DNA of 64,000 nt from Narthecium ossifragum (GCA_963920575.1 OY986972.1:24910672-24974671), one strand, 5' to 3'; shown: positions 47,278 to 59,516, numbered from the stretch's first letter. Translations and numbers: made by a program. Notes: generated by a model not told the origin, from the letters alone.

Positions 47278-49622
47278 ATGGGGAGGTTTGATAGGATCTC
47301 CAGCAGCTTTGCATGGCTGTCCTTGGCTTTGCTGTGTTTGGTGTTGATCATCTCAACGCCAGGAGTGGAGTCATGGAGCAAAGAAGGCCACATCATGACA
47401 TGCAGGATTGCACAGGTGCGAATCATTAATTAGGTTCCTGCTTGATAGATTGCAGATACATGAGATTTTTTTGAGAGCATATTAGATTCGGCCTAAAATG
47501 AACCAACCCCAGCCTTCGGGCTCATCTTTTCAAAAAAAAAAAAACAAAAGAAAAAGGCCAGTTTGGAGTACTGGTAGCTAGCAACAACCATGCATGCATG
47601 AATTCAACAGGATTTGGGCCTGGGCCACATCTATATATATAGATATATATATATATGTCATGGGCCTGGGCCACATCTAGCATTTGAATGGTAACATGCA
47701 TCTTGTAGGGGCCAGGGCTATTCTTTTAATTAAGGATCAGCCTTGTTTATCCCATCCCATGCATCTCGATCACTGTCCATCACTTGCTAAATTATGGAGT
47801 GAAACATTGCCTCACTTCTTGATTTGGTTGTTTCATGCCGTGTATAAGAAATCTATTTTCTGCACACATAGATTTGTGTTGGAATATAATGATAAATAAT
47901 TGCTTATATATTGATTACTTAATTAAGATAGTTGTTATACAATGTAATATCTATCTGCACACATATATACTTTGATGCTATTGTATGTATCGACGACCCT
48001 GCAAACTTAAAAAACTATTTCATGCATTCAGGATCTCTTGGAACCTGAAGCAGAAGAGGCCGTTCGAAACTTGTTGCCTGAGTACAGTGGTGGGGATTTA
48101 TCAACACTCTGCTCATGGCCGGATCAGGTCAGAATGTGGCATAAGTTTAGGTGGTCAGGCCCTCTTCACTACATCGACACACCGGATGGGGAATGCACCT
48201 TCGACTACTCACGTAAGTTTCGTGTATATATCTATACCTTCTTTCTTTCTTTTTTTTAATCTCCTTAATTATATAGCTAATTCTCACTTAACAATGGCGA
48301 AAGAACAGGTGACTGTCGTGATAAGAAGGGAAATGAGGATATGTGCGTCGCCGGCGCCGTCCGCAACTTCACCTCGCAGCTGCTGCACTACCGAGAAGGG
48401 ATGGCCGACCGCCAGTGTAAGCCGCGGCCTAATGCCAACCCTCAAGAATCATATCTTCGCAGAGTTGTTTAGATTTCTGCTATTTTGCTGTATGTTATAA
48501 TAACACAGGAATTTGTGTGCAGATAACCTGACAGAATCCTTGCTGTTTCTGTCCCATTTCATGGGAGACATCCATCAGGTATGTATTTAGCAAAGAATAC
48601 ATCGATCGTTGTCTGAGAAGAAAAACAGATATTAGTTTAAGTTTCAGTTCTTCAAAGCGGCATCCGTATTTTTTTCCCTGTTGTTGCAGCCATTGCATTG
48701 TGGATTCACAACTGATGCAGGAGGGAACACCATACAAGTGCGCTGGTTCAGACGTAAATCTAACTTGCATCATGTAAGTATGATGGTTAATTCTTAGCAA
48801 AAAGATGACTGTGATATATATATATGTGTGTGTGTACAACGATTTATTCAGTAGAGATCAGTTCTTAACTAGTATTGTTGAATGAATGGATAGGTTTGGG
48901 ACAGGGACATAATCCTTCAAGCACTTAAAGATCTCTATGATAAAGACTTGGATACATACCAAGAACATATTATGAGCAACATCACCGAAGTAAGTAGCAT
49001 TCATTGTTAAGGACGAGATGTATATGTATATAATTAAGTTAATGCTCTGTATCTGCCCTGATCTGTAACAGGGGATATGGTCAGATGAGATCTCATCCTG
49101 GGAAGACTGTGATGACCTCTCAGCTTGTCCGATAAAGTGAGTACTACTAAATGGTCATGCTCAAAATGATACCAAAGATTCAGTGACTTTTGCAAGGATA
49201 AATGGCTTCTCCTTCTTCTTTTTTTTCTTTCTGGCTAAGTCAGATGTTTCGTTTTGTTATTGTGGATGATGAACAGATATGCTGAAGAAAGCCTAAGTTT
49301 AGCCTGTGAATATGGATACAAAGATGTCAACATGGGTGACACACTTGAAGGTAGGTCCAACATAGATGCCAATTAGTGTCCAGGGCCGTTTTGATATCAG
49401 GATTTGCAAATCGTGAAGTAATTGGAACACTTTTGCTGGATTTCAGATGATTACTATATTTCACGGTTGCCCGTCGTCAACAAGCAGATTGCTAAGGGGG
49501 GCGTGAGGTTGGCCATGATTCTAAATCATGTATTCAGAGATGCTGAGGCTGACGATGAAGGTAGTTTATACAGTATTGGTGATGATGCCAACGATGATGA
49601 CGATGATGCAATGTCGGAATGA
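47278..49622 (+). CDS. S1/P1-type zinc endonuclease (plant ENDO/BFN family), 325 aa
   Basis: Nine exons: 47278-47415, 48032-48212, 48309-48416, 48523-48578, 48690-48773, 48894-48989, 49072-49136, 49277-49350, 49447-49622; phases all agree. Signal peptide 1-32 ends just before W33, which becomes the mature N-terminus and a zinc ligand. All nine expected ligands are present: W33, H38, D77, H92, H154, D158, H164, H188, D192. These enzymes cut single-stranded DNA and RNA in vacuole, ER or cell wall, often in senescence and programmed cell death. CNDL-type and GGVRLAMILN blocks are normal. The C-terminal 25 residues are strongly acidic (DDANDDDDDAMSE), which I do not recall from BFN1-type enzymes. 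The start gives a proper signal peptide. Confidence 0.94.
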
Positions 49623-50414
49623 ATCTGACGGAACTAGCCAAGTGACATTGTTGAATTTCCTGTAAAAATTCATAATGTAGCAATAACATACCTGATTATG
49701 TATAGGATCTTAATAAGCAGTTCCTTTATAGGAATTTCTAAGTTTTTCCAGTGTATTGGAAACCAATCTTATATCAAAGGATGGTGAATTGCAAGACTGA
49801 CAATTATGCTGCATTATGCATATGTCCAAAAAAATCCACCATTTGCATTGCATATGTTGCTGCATGTTGTATTCTTGATGAAACGCTATAATCTTCTTTT
49901 TGCTATGATACAGTTAGTTCACATCCAAACCAAGTCTAAATAAGATGATCAAGCTTGAAATGATTGTAGCAGAGGTCAGTGGAGGTTGCCTTGCAGCATG
50001 TGGAACAATATAGATATGTCTTTTTGAACATTACTAGTTCTATTCGCATGGCATCTATCAGTTAGTTCTGCATTAAAAAACCTCTGAAATTTGTGGTACA
50101 AAATCACAGGTTAGCCTCAAGAAGCAAGGTAGATACACATCCGCAAAGCATACAACTTTTCGATATCCTGGCAGAAAATATAGACAGCTTGAATTATTCT
50201 TGTAATGTGTTTCAAATGATTGGCATCTTAAATTCATAAATTGAGTGATCCAACAACATGACTGTCTCATTGCCCTATGAAAGAAGATTCATGACACAAG
50301 TATGAACTAAAAGCAAAATTTGGACCTTCTAGATTGACTCAAAAAAATCAAAAAAAAATCAAAAAAATCAAAAAAAATCAAAAAAAATAAAAAAAATAAA
50401 AAAGAGAAGTCCCT
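49623..50414. other. Convergent 3' region between nuclease and NAF1 genes
   Basis: Nuclease 3' UTR, unassigned AT-rich DNA, and an A-rich array at 50341-50402 just 3' of the NAF1 stop. Confidence 0.6.
50341..50402 (+). repeat. A-rich tandem array (A7-9 TC units)
   Basis: Repeated units of seven to nine A followed by TC, about 13 bp 3' of the NAF1 stop codon; as RNA it would be U-rich in the NAF1 3' UTR. Confidence 0.9.
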
Positions 50415-53400
50415 CTATCTATGTTGTTGGCGACCGCCTCTGCCAAATGGATGTCTGCCTCCTCTCCGGTAAGGGATTCTGCCACGAGGGGATGACCTTC
50501 TTGGATTAAACTGCATGGGAGGGTGCATACCTTGAAAATTAATTGGTTGAAGATTGACATTACTCTGTCCATTGTGGAAGCCTAAAGCCCCCTGGTCATG
50601 CACATTGCCGCCATTGTACGGTACAATGCCGAAGCCAGCCTGTGCTTGGTTGAGGCCACTTTGTGCTGTCAGCCCAAGAGATATGAGACCAGCCAACAGA
50701 TTTGGCAATCCAAGAACCAATGGCAAGTTACCAGGGGCTGTTAAATTTTGAGGGAACTGCTGTTGGAGTGGCATTCCATTAGAAAAATTGTTAAATGCCT
50801 GATTCTGCTGATGAGTTTGATCTGCCGACTGCTGGGTCGGAAAGCTATTCATTAAACAGCCTCCATTTAGACCCATATGATGTTGTTGAGTTTGTACCGG
50901 GGGTATCCAACAAGAAGTTGGCAGTGGCTGTAATAATTGCTGTGATAGATTTTGGAGACAACCAGTCAGTGGAACTCCAGGAACTGGCGGTACAACATGA
51001 GGAGTGATGTGACATCCATTTCCAGCATAACTTCTACAAGCAAAATCAGCAGTAACTGTTGCTGCTGGAAGCGGATTGGAGACACCAGGAAGCGGATGAA
51101 ATGTGGCTGATGGTTCGATGGAAGCAGGAAATTTTCTGTCTTTCTGAATTGCGGAACCCCTGAAATTGTTCCTCTTCTTATGCAAATCAAAATTTTGATT
51201 CCCATATCCCTGGTCATTTGTAGCTCTTTTTGCTTGTCGCATAGATCTCTTGTATTCCGCTTCTTTTTCATCATCAGAAAATTCAACCCCGTCAGAAACC
51301 TCCTCATCGTTATCACCTGATGCATCATAGCCTTTCTTAAAGAGGTCCTTGTCATTGAGAATCTGGCAAGCAAACTCCTTAACGAAGGACACTGCAGTAC
51401 CCATACAGAGTCCGGAAGGCACTTCCTTGTTTGAATTGAACCTAACTACATAGTACGGGTTCTTTACAGGTCCAAGTATTTCATCTACGAAGCCTAATGG
51501 CATCCTGGTTTTTGTAATCCAGAGAATAGAACCCTCATTGAGAGGATTGTGCTTCTCTGAACCATCAACAATGACTTTATTCCCCAATATCTGAGAAAAC
51601 AACAGAGCCGTGGAAAGCGGCGAATTGCCAAGTCAGAAATATGTAAGCAACATGAAATACAAGTAAACTCAATGAGCAACACTAAGCATATACCTCTGAA
51701 TCTATTTAAGTCCAGGAGCATCATACAAGAAATGCAGTTAGGTGAGAGTTGCCTCTTACAGAATTTTTCGTTGCAACACTTAGAGGAAGGAGCTTTCTAT
51801 AAAGTTTTTAAAATCAAGGTGCAGGCCTCGTATGGGATCATCTGTCTATAGATATTTGGATAGCCTTACTAGAAAGTGGTGCTTTTGACTGAGCTTGTGT
51901 GCGTATATCTATGAGCTATCTTATCACAGATTGGACTGAAACTGTCATCTTTAATTTGATGGGCTAACTGGCACATATAAAGACATGTATCTTGTAGTAA
52001 ATATGAATTTCCACTGTACATCATGTAGTTATCAGGTGTAAGCACAACTAGTCTTTTGCTCAAGAAAACCATACATGCAAAAGAATTTCAACATCAACTT
52101 ACAGATGAAACCACTCCTACTAGCAAAGCCCGGTGATATGGTTCAAGAAATACTTCAACATGAGGAACTGGGGGAAGAACCTGCAGATTATTACCTTCAG
52201 TGGACAAGAAGAAAACTGAAAAATTGAAGAAGTCCAAAAAGAGCAAGCTACTCTATATTTCATATCAGCTGATTTATAGATGAAATTTTACTCAAATACA
52301 CCTTCTGCCAACCAGCCTTTGTATCATTTTACTAACATGTAGAATATCCCTAAGCAATACAACATATCACAAGGTACAAATAAAGTCGTTAGATGCTTGA
52401 GTGACCTTGTAGGAACTAGACAAAATGTAGCATGCCAGTAGTAACTATTTAACATGTATGTACTTATTAAGCACCTGTTTATGATTGTTAAAACGAAGAA
52501 ACCTCTGTACCCTAGAAAAACATTGTCCTCCTAACATCTATAATATCATAAGCAGAGCCAGTTGTATCTCAAACATGATGGGATCAGAGCATCTTTCGTC
52601 TCTTTCGATTCTTACTTAAGGGCAAAGAAATCCAATTCCTTAAGTGTAGCTTTAGAATTCATTGCACCTAATCGTTGTCCCACTACATTTAAATGCTTGA
52701 AAAGATTGAGTAAAGGTATTACATCAACTGACAAAAGTAGATCAAGAAACGAGATGACTAAAATTACCTCAATCTCATGCTTGGATCTAATTGGTTCCTT
52801 GGCAACCACTTCATCGTCATCACCGCAAGAGCCCACCTCCGCACAATCGACATCTCTTATCTCTCCCTCTTCAATTTCATCAATTTCATACATTGCTCTC
52901 CTAGTATTTTCGCAATCACTGTCGTGATCGTCCACTTCATCTCCACAGCTTGAAGATGGCTCGTCCTCACTCGAGGAATCATCGCTCTCCGTTTCTGTCT
53001 CATCGCTGTCCCCATCACTGTCATCCTCATCTCTTCTGCACATCTTGATCGATTTGCTGTTGGAATAAACTTCACGAACTACTTGCCCTTTCACACCATC
53101 CGCGCTCATCAATCCAAACCCATTTGCCATTTCTCGATCATGAGCACAACACTCTACCACGCCACGATCCCCTTTCAAGGCCAGGATCTCATCCCCAATA
53201 TCGGGTATTGCCGAAGAAACATCAAGATCGCCATAAGCACCCTCCCCCGAGCTAACGTTTTCCATCCTGTCACCGATCGAGGAGCCCAATTCGAACCCAG
53301 AGGTCATTTTCACATGTGGATTTGGGCGATCTACAGGAAATCCATTAGAGGGCGACTCCTCCACGACCTCGGCGGCTTCATCGGGATCAACGAGCCATTC

Positions 53401-53550
53401 TTCGACGGGATCGAAGCCGAGTGTTAATGAGCTCGAATCATCGGAGCTCGGCGAGGAATCTATATTGGGTGGACACGGAGCCAAGCCATTGTTGGTCGGA
53501 GAAGGGTTGATGGAATCCTTCAAGTGTTCGGCGGAGACGGCGACGTCCAT
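50415..53550 (-). CDS. NAF1: H/ACA ribonucleoprotein assembly factor NAF1, 678 aa
   Basis: Exons on the minus strand: 53550-52768, 52180-52103, 51590-50415; all phase 0; 678 residues. Residues 1-261 are acidic and disordered, with a dense Asp/Glu/Ser stretch (DDSDGDSDETETESDD). The Gar1/Naf1 core spans about 255-355: VLPPVPHVEVFLEPYHRALL, VVSS/ILGNKVIVDG, GSILWITKTRMPLGFVDEIL, GPVKNPYYVVRFN. A Lys/Arg-rich segment and a long Gln/Asn/Pro-rich tail follow, ending in an RGG-like RRGGRHPFGRGGRQQHR. NAF1 binds dyskerin during assembly of H/ACA snoRNPs and is later replaced by GAR1. The start at 53550 is preferred; the frame is open 65 codons further upstream, but that part is not family-like. Confidence 0.93.
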
Positions 53551-53880
53551 CTTAGGGCTTCCCCTGCTCCCTGGTATAGCGGTCGCCGTATACGGGTTGT
53601 TTCTATACAGAAGAGGGTTTTGCTGGGGTTTAGGACTGTGATGAAGGGTTTTGCTGGGGTTTCGCCGTACAAGAGGCGTCGCCGAGTGGCATCCGGTGAT
53701 TGAGCGGCCTACGAAGCCCACCCAAAATCGCCACATGGGCACCACCTCAGGTCCACGTCAAGTGTGCATGATGTACACCCACTGCACGCAGGCGGCCAAT
53801 TCATTATTTATCTATTGTTCATTAGATTTCAGCAATTATCATACAAGTTATTGAAAGAAATTTTCTGGTCCTATCTCATA

Positions 53881-53911
53881 CTAGGTGGTGGGCCCGTGCC
53901 ACCTGGCACGG
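53881..53911 (-). mobile_element. Helitron 3' terminus, copy C
   Basis: On the minus strand a perfect hairpin (CCGTGCC / GGCACGG, loop 4) is followed after a short spacer by CTAG and then T, the Helitron 3' end signature. The element body extends to the right; its 5' end was not located. The best-preserved hairpin of the four copies. Confidence 0.75.
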
Positions 53912-54262
53912 CTAACTGCCCGCCCCCACTGTCTCAATTATAACTTACGCCACATCAGCCACTATCCTTTTTTTTGTTTATTTAATTATAATTTTATACC
54001 ACATGTATGTCACGTGTATGCCATGTGTGTATAAGTTTATGACTCAGATGATGAGCCATAAAAGTAACTACCTTGGATCTTATAAGATAGATAAGTATGT
54101 ATATTTAAGACTAATCTCCTGGCTTATGATTATAAGGATGTATATTTATAACTAACCTAGGGAAGATGATAAAAATATACAAAAGTTAACTTAGGAAAAT
54201 ATACATGTAAATAAATTAATATGAGGTAAACGGTTGTAACCGTTTTTGCTCTTTATAAGGTT

Positions 54263-54356
54263 GATGTTATGATCTGTGGATTAGTAGTACCTAACTACTA
54301 TTCGATATCCCATATGTTGTGATCTGTGGATTAGTGGTACCTAACTACTATTCGAT
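54263..54356 (+). repeat. Near-exact duplication with 50-bp period
   Basis: 54263-54306 and 54313-54356 share GATCTGTGGATTAGTRGTAC and CTAACTACTATTCGAT with only a few changes. Confidence 0.9.
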
Positions 54357-55050
54357 TCGCTTGGATTTGGAATCCTATCTCGGGAGTTTTTGAACCATGC
54401 AGGAAGTTTAGTTCGTGTGTGAAATGCTCTGTCTTTTGACGAACAAAATAAATCATGATGGATTAGGGACATGCGCTCTTCAATCTCCTCGAAAGCGAGG
54501 GGGGTGCTAAGGTCATGAAAAAAAATAAGATGAAAGACGAAAGCAAGTTAATTGCATTAGAACAAAAACAAATTGATTTGCCCTGACGGCACCGAAATCA
54601 AATCCGTCAAAAAATAGGGTATTTTATTAATTGCTAGGACGGCATCGTTGACAATTCCGACGAATTACTTACTTGCAAGCACGTACAAGTAAGTCTATTA
54701 TAAAAATGCAGGACGAACTTGTGAAAGACCTAAATCTAGATAAAAAGCGGCTAAGCCCACTGATACAAGAGTCTATTGCTCTCTTTTTTTCTATAATTTG
54801 TGAGAGGGCTTAATTGTTGTATCTCTTGGAATTTTATATTAGTCTTTTCACCCAGCGATTGACGGTGATTCCATTGACGGTTGATTCCTCTAGTCAGTTA
54901 TATTAACTGACTTCTCTTTTCATTAGTAACATTGGCTTTCATTTTCACCAGTATTCTTCTTTTGTGTGCTGAAGCCATTGCAAATGCTATCCCTCTTCTT
55001 TTCACGTTCATCTACGATTTACATGCATACGAAAGAAAGGTTTTTCTAAT

Positions 55051-55752
55051 GGGTATGTTTGGTTGCTGAGAAGTGAGCTGAAGTGAAATGACTTCTGGGG
55101 AGTGGAATGGAGTGGAGTGAAGTGAAGTGACTTCTGGGGGTTTCTGAGTTCTGGTGTTTGGTTGGTGTTTGAAGTGGGATATGGTCACCCCCAACTATTT
55201 AATATTTTAATAATTTCCCTATATTAAAATATTAAAAATAATACTATTTTAGATGACGTGGACCAATCACGAGGTGTCACGTGACATGTGGGATCCATTT
55301 ATATTAATATTTTATTACAGTATGATATTATTAACATTATTTTTCACTTAAAATATTAAAATTAAAACATTAAAATAATATTTTAATATTAAAAATATTA
55401 ATACTTTAATAACTTTTAAATTAAATTATTAGAAATAATATTATTTTGAATTACGTGGGCCAATCACGAGGTAACACGTGATATGTGAGACCTATTTATA
55501 TTAATATTTTATTATAATATAATATTATTAATATTATTTCCCACTTCAAATGCAACTTCAATTACCACTTCAAATAACTTCAGACCAAAAAAACCCGAAG
55601 TCGAAATGAGAAGTGACAGCTTTGGCTACAGTGACTTGAAAGTGGGGATGAAGCCACTTCAGCCTCACTTCCGAGCAATCAAACACCTGAAGTGGCTCAG
55701 AAGTCACTTCAAAAAATGACTCCCAAGCCACTTCAGGGAAACAAACATGCCC
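55051..55752. mobile_element. Non-autonomous TIR element (MITE-like) of 702 bp, Harbinger-like ends
   Basis: The left end GGGTATGTTTGGTTGCTGAG and the right end (reverse-complemented GGGCATGTTTGTTTCCCTGA) form inverted repeats. AAGTGA/TCACTT units are repeated inside both ends. AAT flanks both sides as a possible 3-bp target duplication. The core is AT-rich and contains a duplicated segment (CCAATCACGAGGT at about 55263 and 55459). Confidence 0.75.
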
Positions 55753-56777
55753 AATATAAAAGTGTAAGCTCAGGTCCAGTGACCGAATAGGCGCGTTTTG
55801 CACCTTTGCCGATTAGCTCAATTAATCAAAAAAGAAGAAGAATAAAATACTATATTGGGTGGGAGAACCATGTTCTTGGTTTTTTATTTTCTTTTTCCTT
55901 GTTGCTCGATAGATGATGTAGTTTATTGTACCTGTCTAGACTGATGGTATTGCATTAACTCTTGACAAAAAAAATATCCATGGGCGTGGTTTGGTTCAGT
56001 CTCACGTTGCTATATCATAGATATATGCATGGAGTCCCTACACTGATAATTTGGAACGTACACAGACACTACACACTAGAGTCCCTGTCTAGAATTTAAT
56101 TAAGCAGGCATTGTCAAGTACATGATCAAGACTTGACCACCCAACTAAACAAATTAATTGACAGATCAAAATGTACCATCAAAGATTATTGTCTGCAAAT
56201 CTGGCTTTGCTTATGCATGAAGTATCTCCATGGGGGGAGAAGGTTATATATGCTGGCCTGGTATATGTATACTATATGCTTAACTGGCACATGCATGAGG
56301 GCCGAACTAAAAGGAGTCAAACTGGGGGAGAAGTATTCAAATATTTATACGTTCACAAGTCATCAACATCCAACCGTCCCTGATCAACGGGAAGTCCGGG
56401 AATGCATTAAAGGAGGAGGACATGATGCATGGAACTAATTAAATGCTTCCAACCGGCCTGCTCGAGAATTGAACAAGTGAAGGCCAAGGGAAATCCTTCT
56501 TTTTTTTATTCCCCACAATATTCGCATATCCTGCGTGGAGAGACACCCCCTTCCAGCTGTCCTGGTCGATCTCCATGTCAATGTTGACAAAAAGATATGT
56601 TAAATCTTTAAATATAAAGCAATTACTATTCGCTCCGGTTTTTTTTTAATGATAAGTGAAATTTAATAATATAATATCAGAACATGACTCGAGGGTTTTG
56701 AAAGCGTATATCCCGTTTATATATTCAATATTCATGTTGATGTTCATCGTAGAACTACAAGGGTTTCAATGAAGGTA
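55753..56777. other. Intergenic, no gene recognised
   Basis: AT-rich unassigned DNA; short frames (for example 56133-56438) have no domain. No repeat structure identified by eye. Confidence 0.5.
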
Positions 56778-58717
56778 GGGGTTGTTTGGTTGCTTGCATC
56801 AACTGATGCATTCTGTATCGGTAGATCCAAATTAATCAATGTTTGGTTAGTCAGATGTATCAACCAATAAAACATCAACCAATGCAAAAAAAAAAAACCC
56901 TTGATGTTGCATCATGTGAAACCACTAAAATGACCATTTCACGTGATTTTTTTTTTATCAGTCAAGCCTAACAAGACTACAATCGCACATTACATGGGGT
57001 TCATACTAGCTCAGTACCATGGACAGACCCCCCAGTACCATTGTAGGCATCTACAACCGACCTTCGAGCATAACTGGCTAAATAATCAGCCCGCTGATTA
57101 CATTCACGAGGGATATAACACATAGAAACTCATAAAAAACCTCGATTCCCACCAGATGCTTCTTAGTATGATATCACATTCCTTTGTAGCAGGCATCCGC
57201 CCTTCCACCATACGAACCCGAAGAGAGAATCGCTCTCAATAAGAAGTTTGTCGCATCTGCGCATCTGCGTTTAGCTGCTGCCCGGATCGCCAGAAGCATA
57301 GCTTCCAGCTCGCCCATCACCACAGAAGAAACATTTGTTGTAATAGTGTCCGACCAGCACACCACATTGTCTTCATCAATGTATATAGCGCTTACCCTTG
57401 CAAATCCTCGACCCACATCAACAGAAGCATCGACTTAGACTCTGCATCCAAAACCTGCGTCTAAGCAACAAGAACCTTACCAAGACGTGTTAAGATATAT
57501 TATTTTGCTTGCCAGTTTATGGCCCTGATAAGACCATTTTCTCCAAGGCTATGTTCTTCGTATAGCAATCTACGTCTATCCTTCCACACACACCATAGGT
57601 CATAAGATAACTTTGATTTGATTAGAGTGCCTTCCTCAGCTTTACTTGGTTTCGCCAGCATCTCTACGCATTGTTGTATGCTCCGTGGTGCATTTACTCC
57701 AAGCACACCAGTCCAAACCTTCCTGGCAAAGCGGCAATCAAATAGAAGGTGTTCAAGGCTTTCCTCCTCTATCTTACAATGTGGACAGTTCTTCTCTGAG
57801 CCAAGATGGAGATTCCATAAAGCAAGTCTTGTAGGAACCTTTCCATGCAGAAGTTTCCATAAAAAATTCCGCACTCTAGGGCTCGATGGAGCAGACCAAG
57901 CACTCTTCCCTAACCCAAAGTCCTCCTCATTACTCCTATTGGATTGAAGGGACTCTAGGAGATGATAAAGTGATGAAGTTGATATCTTCCATGATGATGA
58001 CAGAGCCCAGCTTGGGCCATCACAAGTCGTCTAAGGTTGCAAAGGAAGCGCTAGGATGTGCTCGGCCATCTCAGGGTGAAAAATAAATTTGACAACTGCC
58101 TCATTCCAAAGGGCATCTCTATTGAAAAGGTTGCCAATAGTTAAAGTCCAAAGCCTATCATCAGGAATCATAGGACATGGAGTACAATTCAAAGGGCAAT
58201 CCCCAACCCGCCAGTCTTTTAAGATATTGGCTCTGCAATTTGGATTAGCTTCCCATCTCAGCCCTTTTCTAGCATGCTTTGCAGCCGTGCAGATAGACCT
58301 CCAGAGAGTAGACACTTTAAGAGGATAGCACCCCTAAAAGTCATACTTTGCATGACAAATCGCCGTCCAGACTGAATCTTCTAGAACCAGAAACCTTGCT
58401 GCTCGTTTCATTCGAAGAGCCATTTGCATCTGCCCGAGATTCTTAAGTCCGAGACCACCGACCAACTTATGTTGGCAGACCTTTTCCCAAGTCACCATTA
58501 ATAGACCCCCATCGTCGGCCCTGCCACAGGAAGTTTCGAGCAAGGGAATCGATCTTTTTTAACATAGCAATCGGAGTGGGAATAGCTGACATCACAAAGA
58601 TTGGCATTGCTTGAATCATCGATTGAATTAGTAATAGAAAAAGACAAATTGGATTTGATTGACTGGTGCGGCATCAGTCGTTGTAGAATGTATCAGTTAA
58701 TGAAAGCAACAAAACAG
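56778..58717. mobile_element. TIR element split by a nested LINE
   Basis: The left end (GGTTGTTTGGTTGCTTGCAT, continuing CAACTGATGCATTCT) is matched by the reverse complement of about 58684-58717 (TGTTTTGTTGCTTTCATTAA, continuing CTGATACATTCT), about 80% identical. Between them lies the LINE at 56947-58600, which accounts for most of the length. The original element would be only a few hundred bp. Confidence 0.55.
56947..58600 (-). mobile_element. 5'-truncated LINE, 3' half of ORF2 (zf-RVT and RNase H)
   Basis: Minus-strand segments in order: end of the reverse-transcriptase region (WEKVCQHKLVGGLGLKNLGQ at about 58480-58410); the linker with a W/D/C-rich block (58315-58031); the zf-RVT domain (RNFLWKLLHGKVPTRLALWN ... 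CPHCKIEEESLEHLLFDC, 57870-57700); and an RNase H-like domain (57416-57180). Frames are broken by stops. The T-run at 56947-56956 on the plus strand is the poly(A) tail. No catalytic RT motif is present, so it is dead. The 5' edge is approximate. Confidence 0.8.
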
Positions 58718-58800
58718 CTGAGCCATTGGCTTCCACAAATGATGGCTACTAATTACCATTCTGGTAAATATATGAAGAGCACATAAAGAGCAAAATTCCA

Positions 58801-58895
58801 TCTAATGAAGCATGTACGATTCGCTACAGGAAAAAGGATGTTCTCTGTTAAAGAAAAAGGATATTCTTGTAGTGAATCGTACACGCTTCATTAGA
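58801..58895. repeat. 95-bp near-perfect inverted repeat (hairpin)
   Basis: 58801-58830 (starts TCTAATGAAGCATGTACG) is the reverse complement of 58866-58895 (ends CACGCTTCATTAGA) with about three mismatches, two of which would be G:U pairs in one strand of RNA. The loop is about 35 nt and A/G-rich. Could be a tiny foldback MITE or the stem of a small-RNA precursor. Confidence 0.85.
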
Positions 58896-59112
58896 CCTCT
58901 TCATCCCAAACGCTTCACGTGGGAAGGCCGGGAGAAGTACAGACTAATCATCAAGAGGGTACTTTGACCCCAATTAATCTTTCTTTAACGAGCCTTCCAT
59001 CTCTGAGATCTCAGACAAACACAGAGACAAGCCTTCGTGCAGTAACTACCCTCATAACTCTCCATAACTACGACAGCTACAACCAATACTCAACCGGAAC
59101 CAGTCGGCATAC

Positions 59113-59244
59113 ATGGAGATCGAGAGGTTCAGACAGAGCGTGCAGCAGCTAGCCCTCTTGCAGTATAGTGAATCCCAGGCCAGGCCAGCTTCATACGACC
59201 TACATGAAATTAATGCAGGGAAGGCTAAAGCCCAACCACCGTAG
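59113..59244 (+). CDS. Candidate small ORF, 43 aa, unknown
   Basis: Starts MEIERFRQSVQQLALLQYSE and runs to TAG at 59242-59244; amphipathic, with Gln/Leu-rich N-terminal half. No TATA, no homolog recalled. It may be chance. Confidence 0.2.
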   Translation: MEIERFRQSVQQLALLQYSESQARPASYDLHEINAGKAKAQPP

Positions 59245-59516
59245 ATTGACATGTCACTCAAATGATGAGACATATATGGATACATAGTGACAAACTTTTC
59301 CCCCAAAAATTCACTCTTTCTCAGAAGTATGTTATGTATACACAAGACACCTTATTATTTAAGGTCCCTTCCAAGCTGCTACGTACGAACATGTATTATA
59401 AACTGATAACGTACTGTATATATCATTAATTAATTAGTAGGAGAGAAGGGAGGACCAGCTGGAAGGGAACATGAGCGAGGGGTGCCCTTTGGTTGTGGAG
59501 AGATATGATGAGCTAG

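Larger units (their letters stand above)
53551..55050. other. Intergenic with Helitron end and tandem duplication
   Basis: Includes the NAF1 promoter side, a Helitron 3' end at 53881, an AT-rich interior of unknown extent, a 50-bp-period duplication at 54263-54356, and unassigned sequence. Confidence 0.5.

Noticed and set aside
47985..48500. 171-codon frame over nuclease exons 2 and 3
   Set aside because: Different frame from the nuclease exons and it crosses an intron; the spliced nuclease explains the region.
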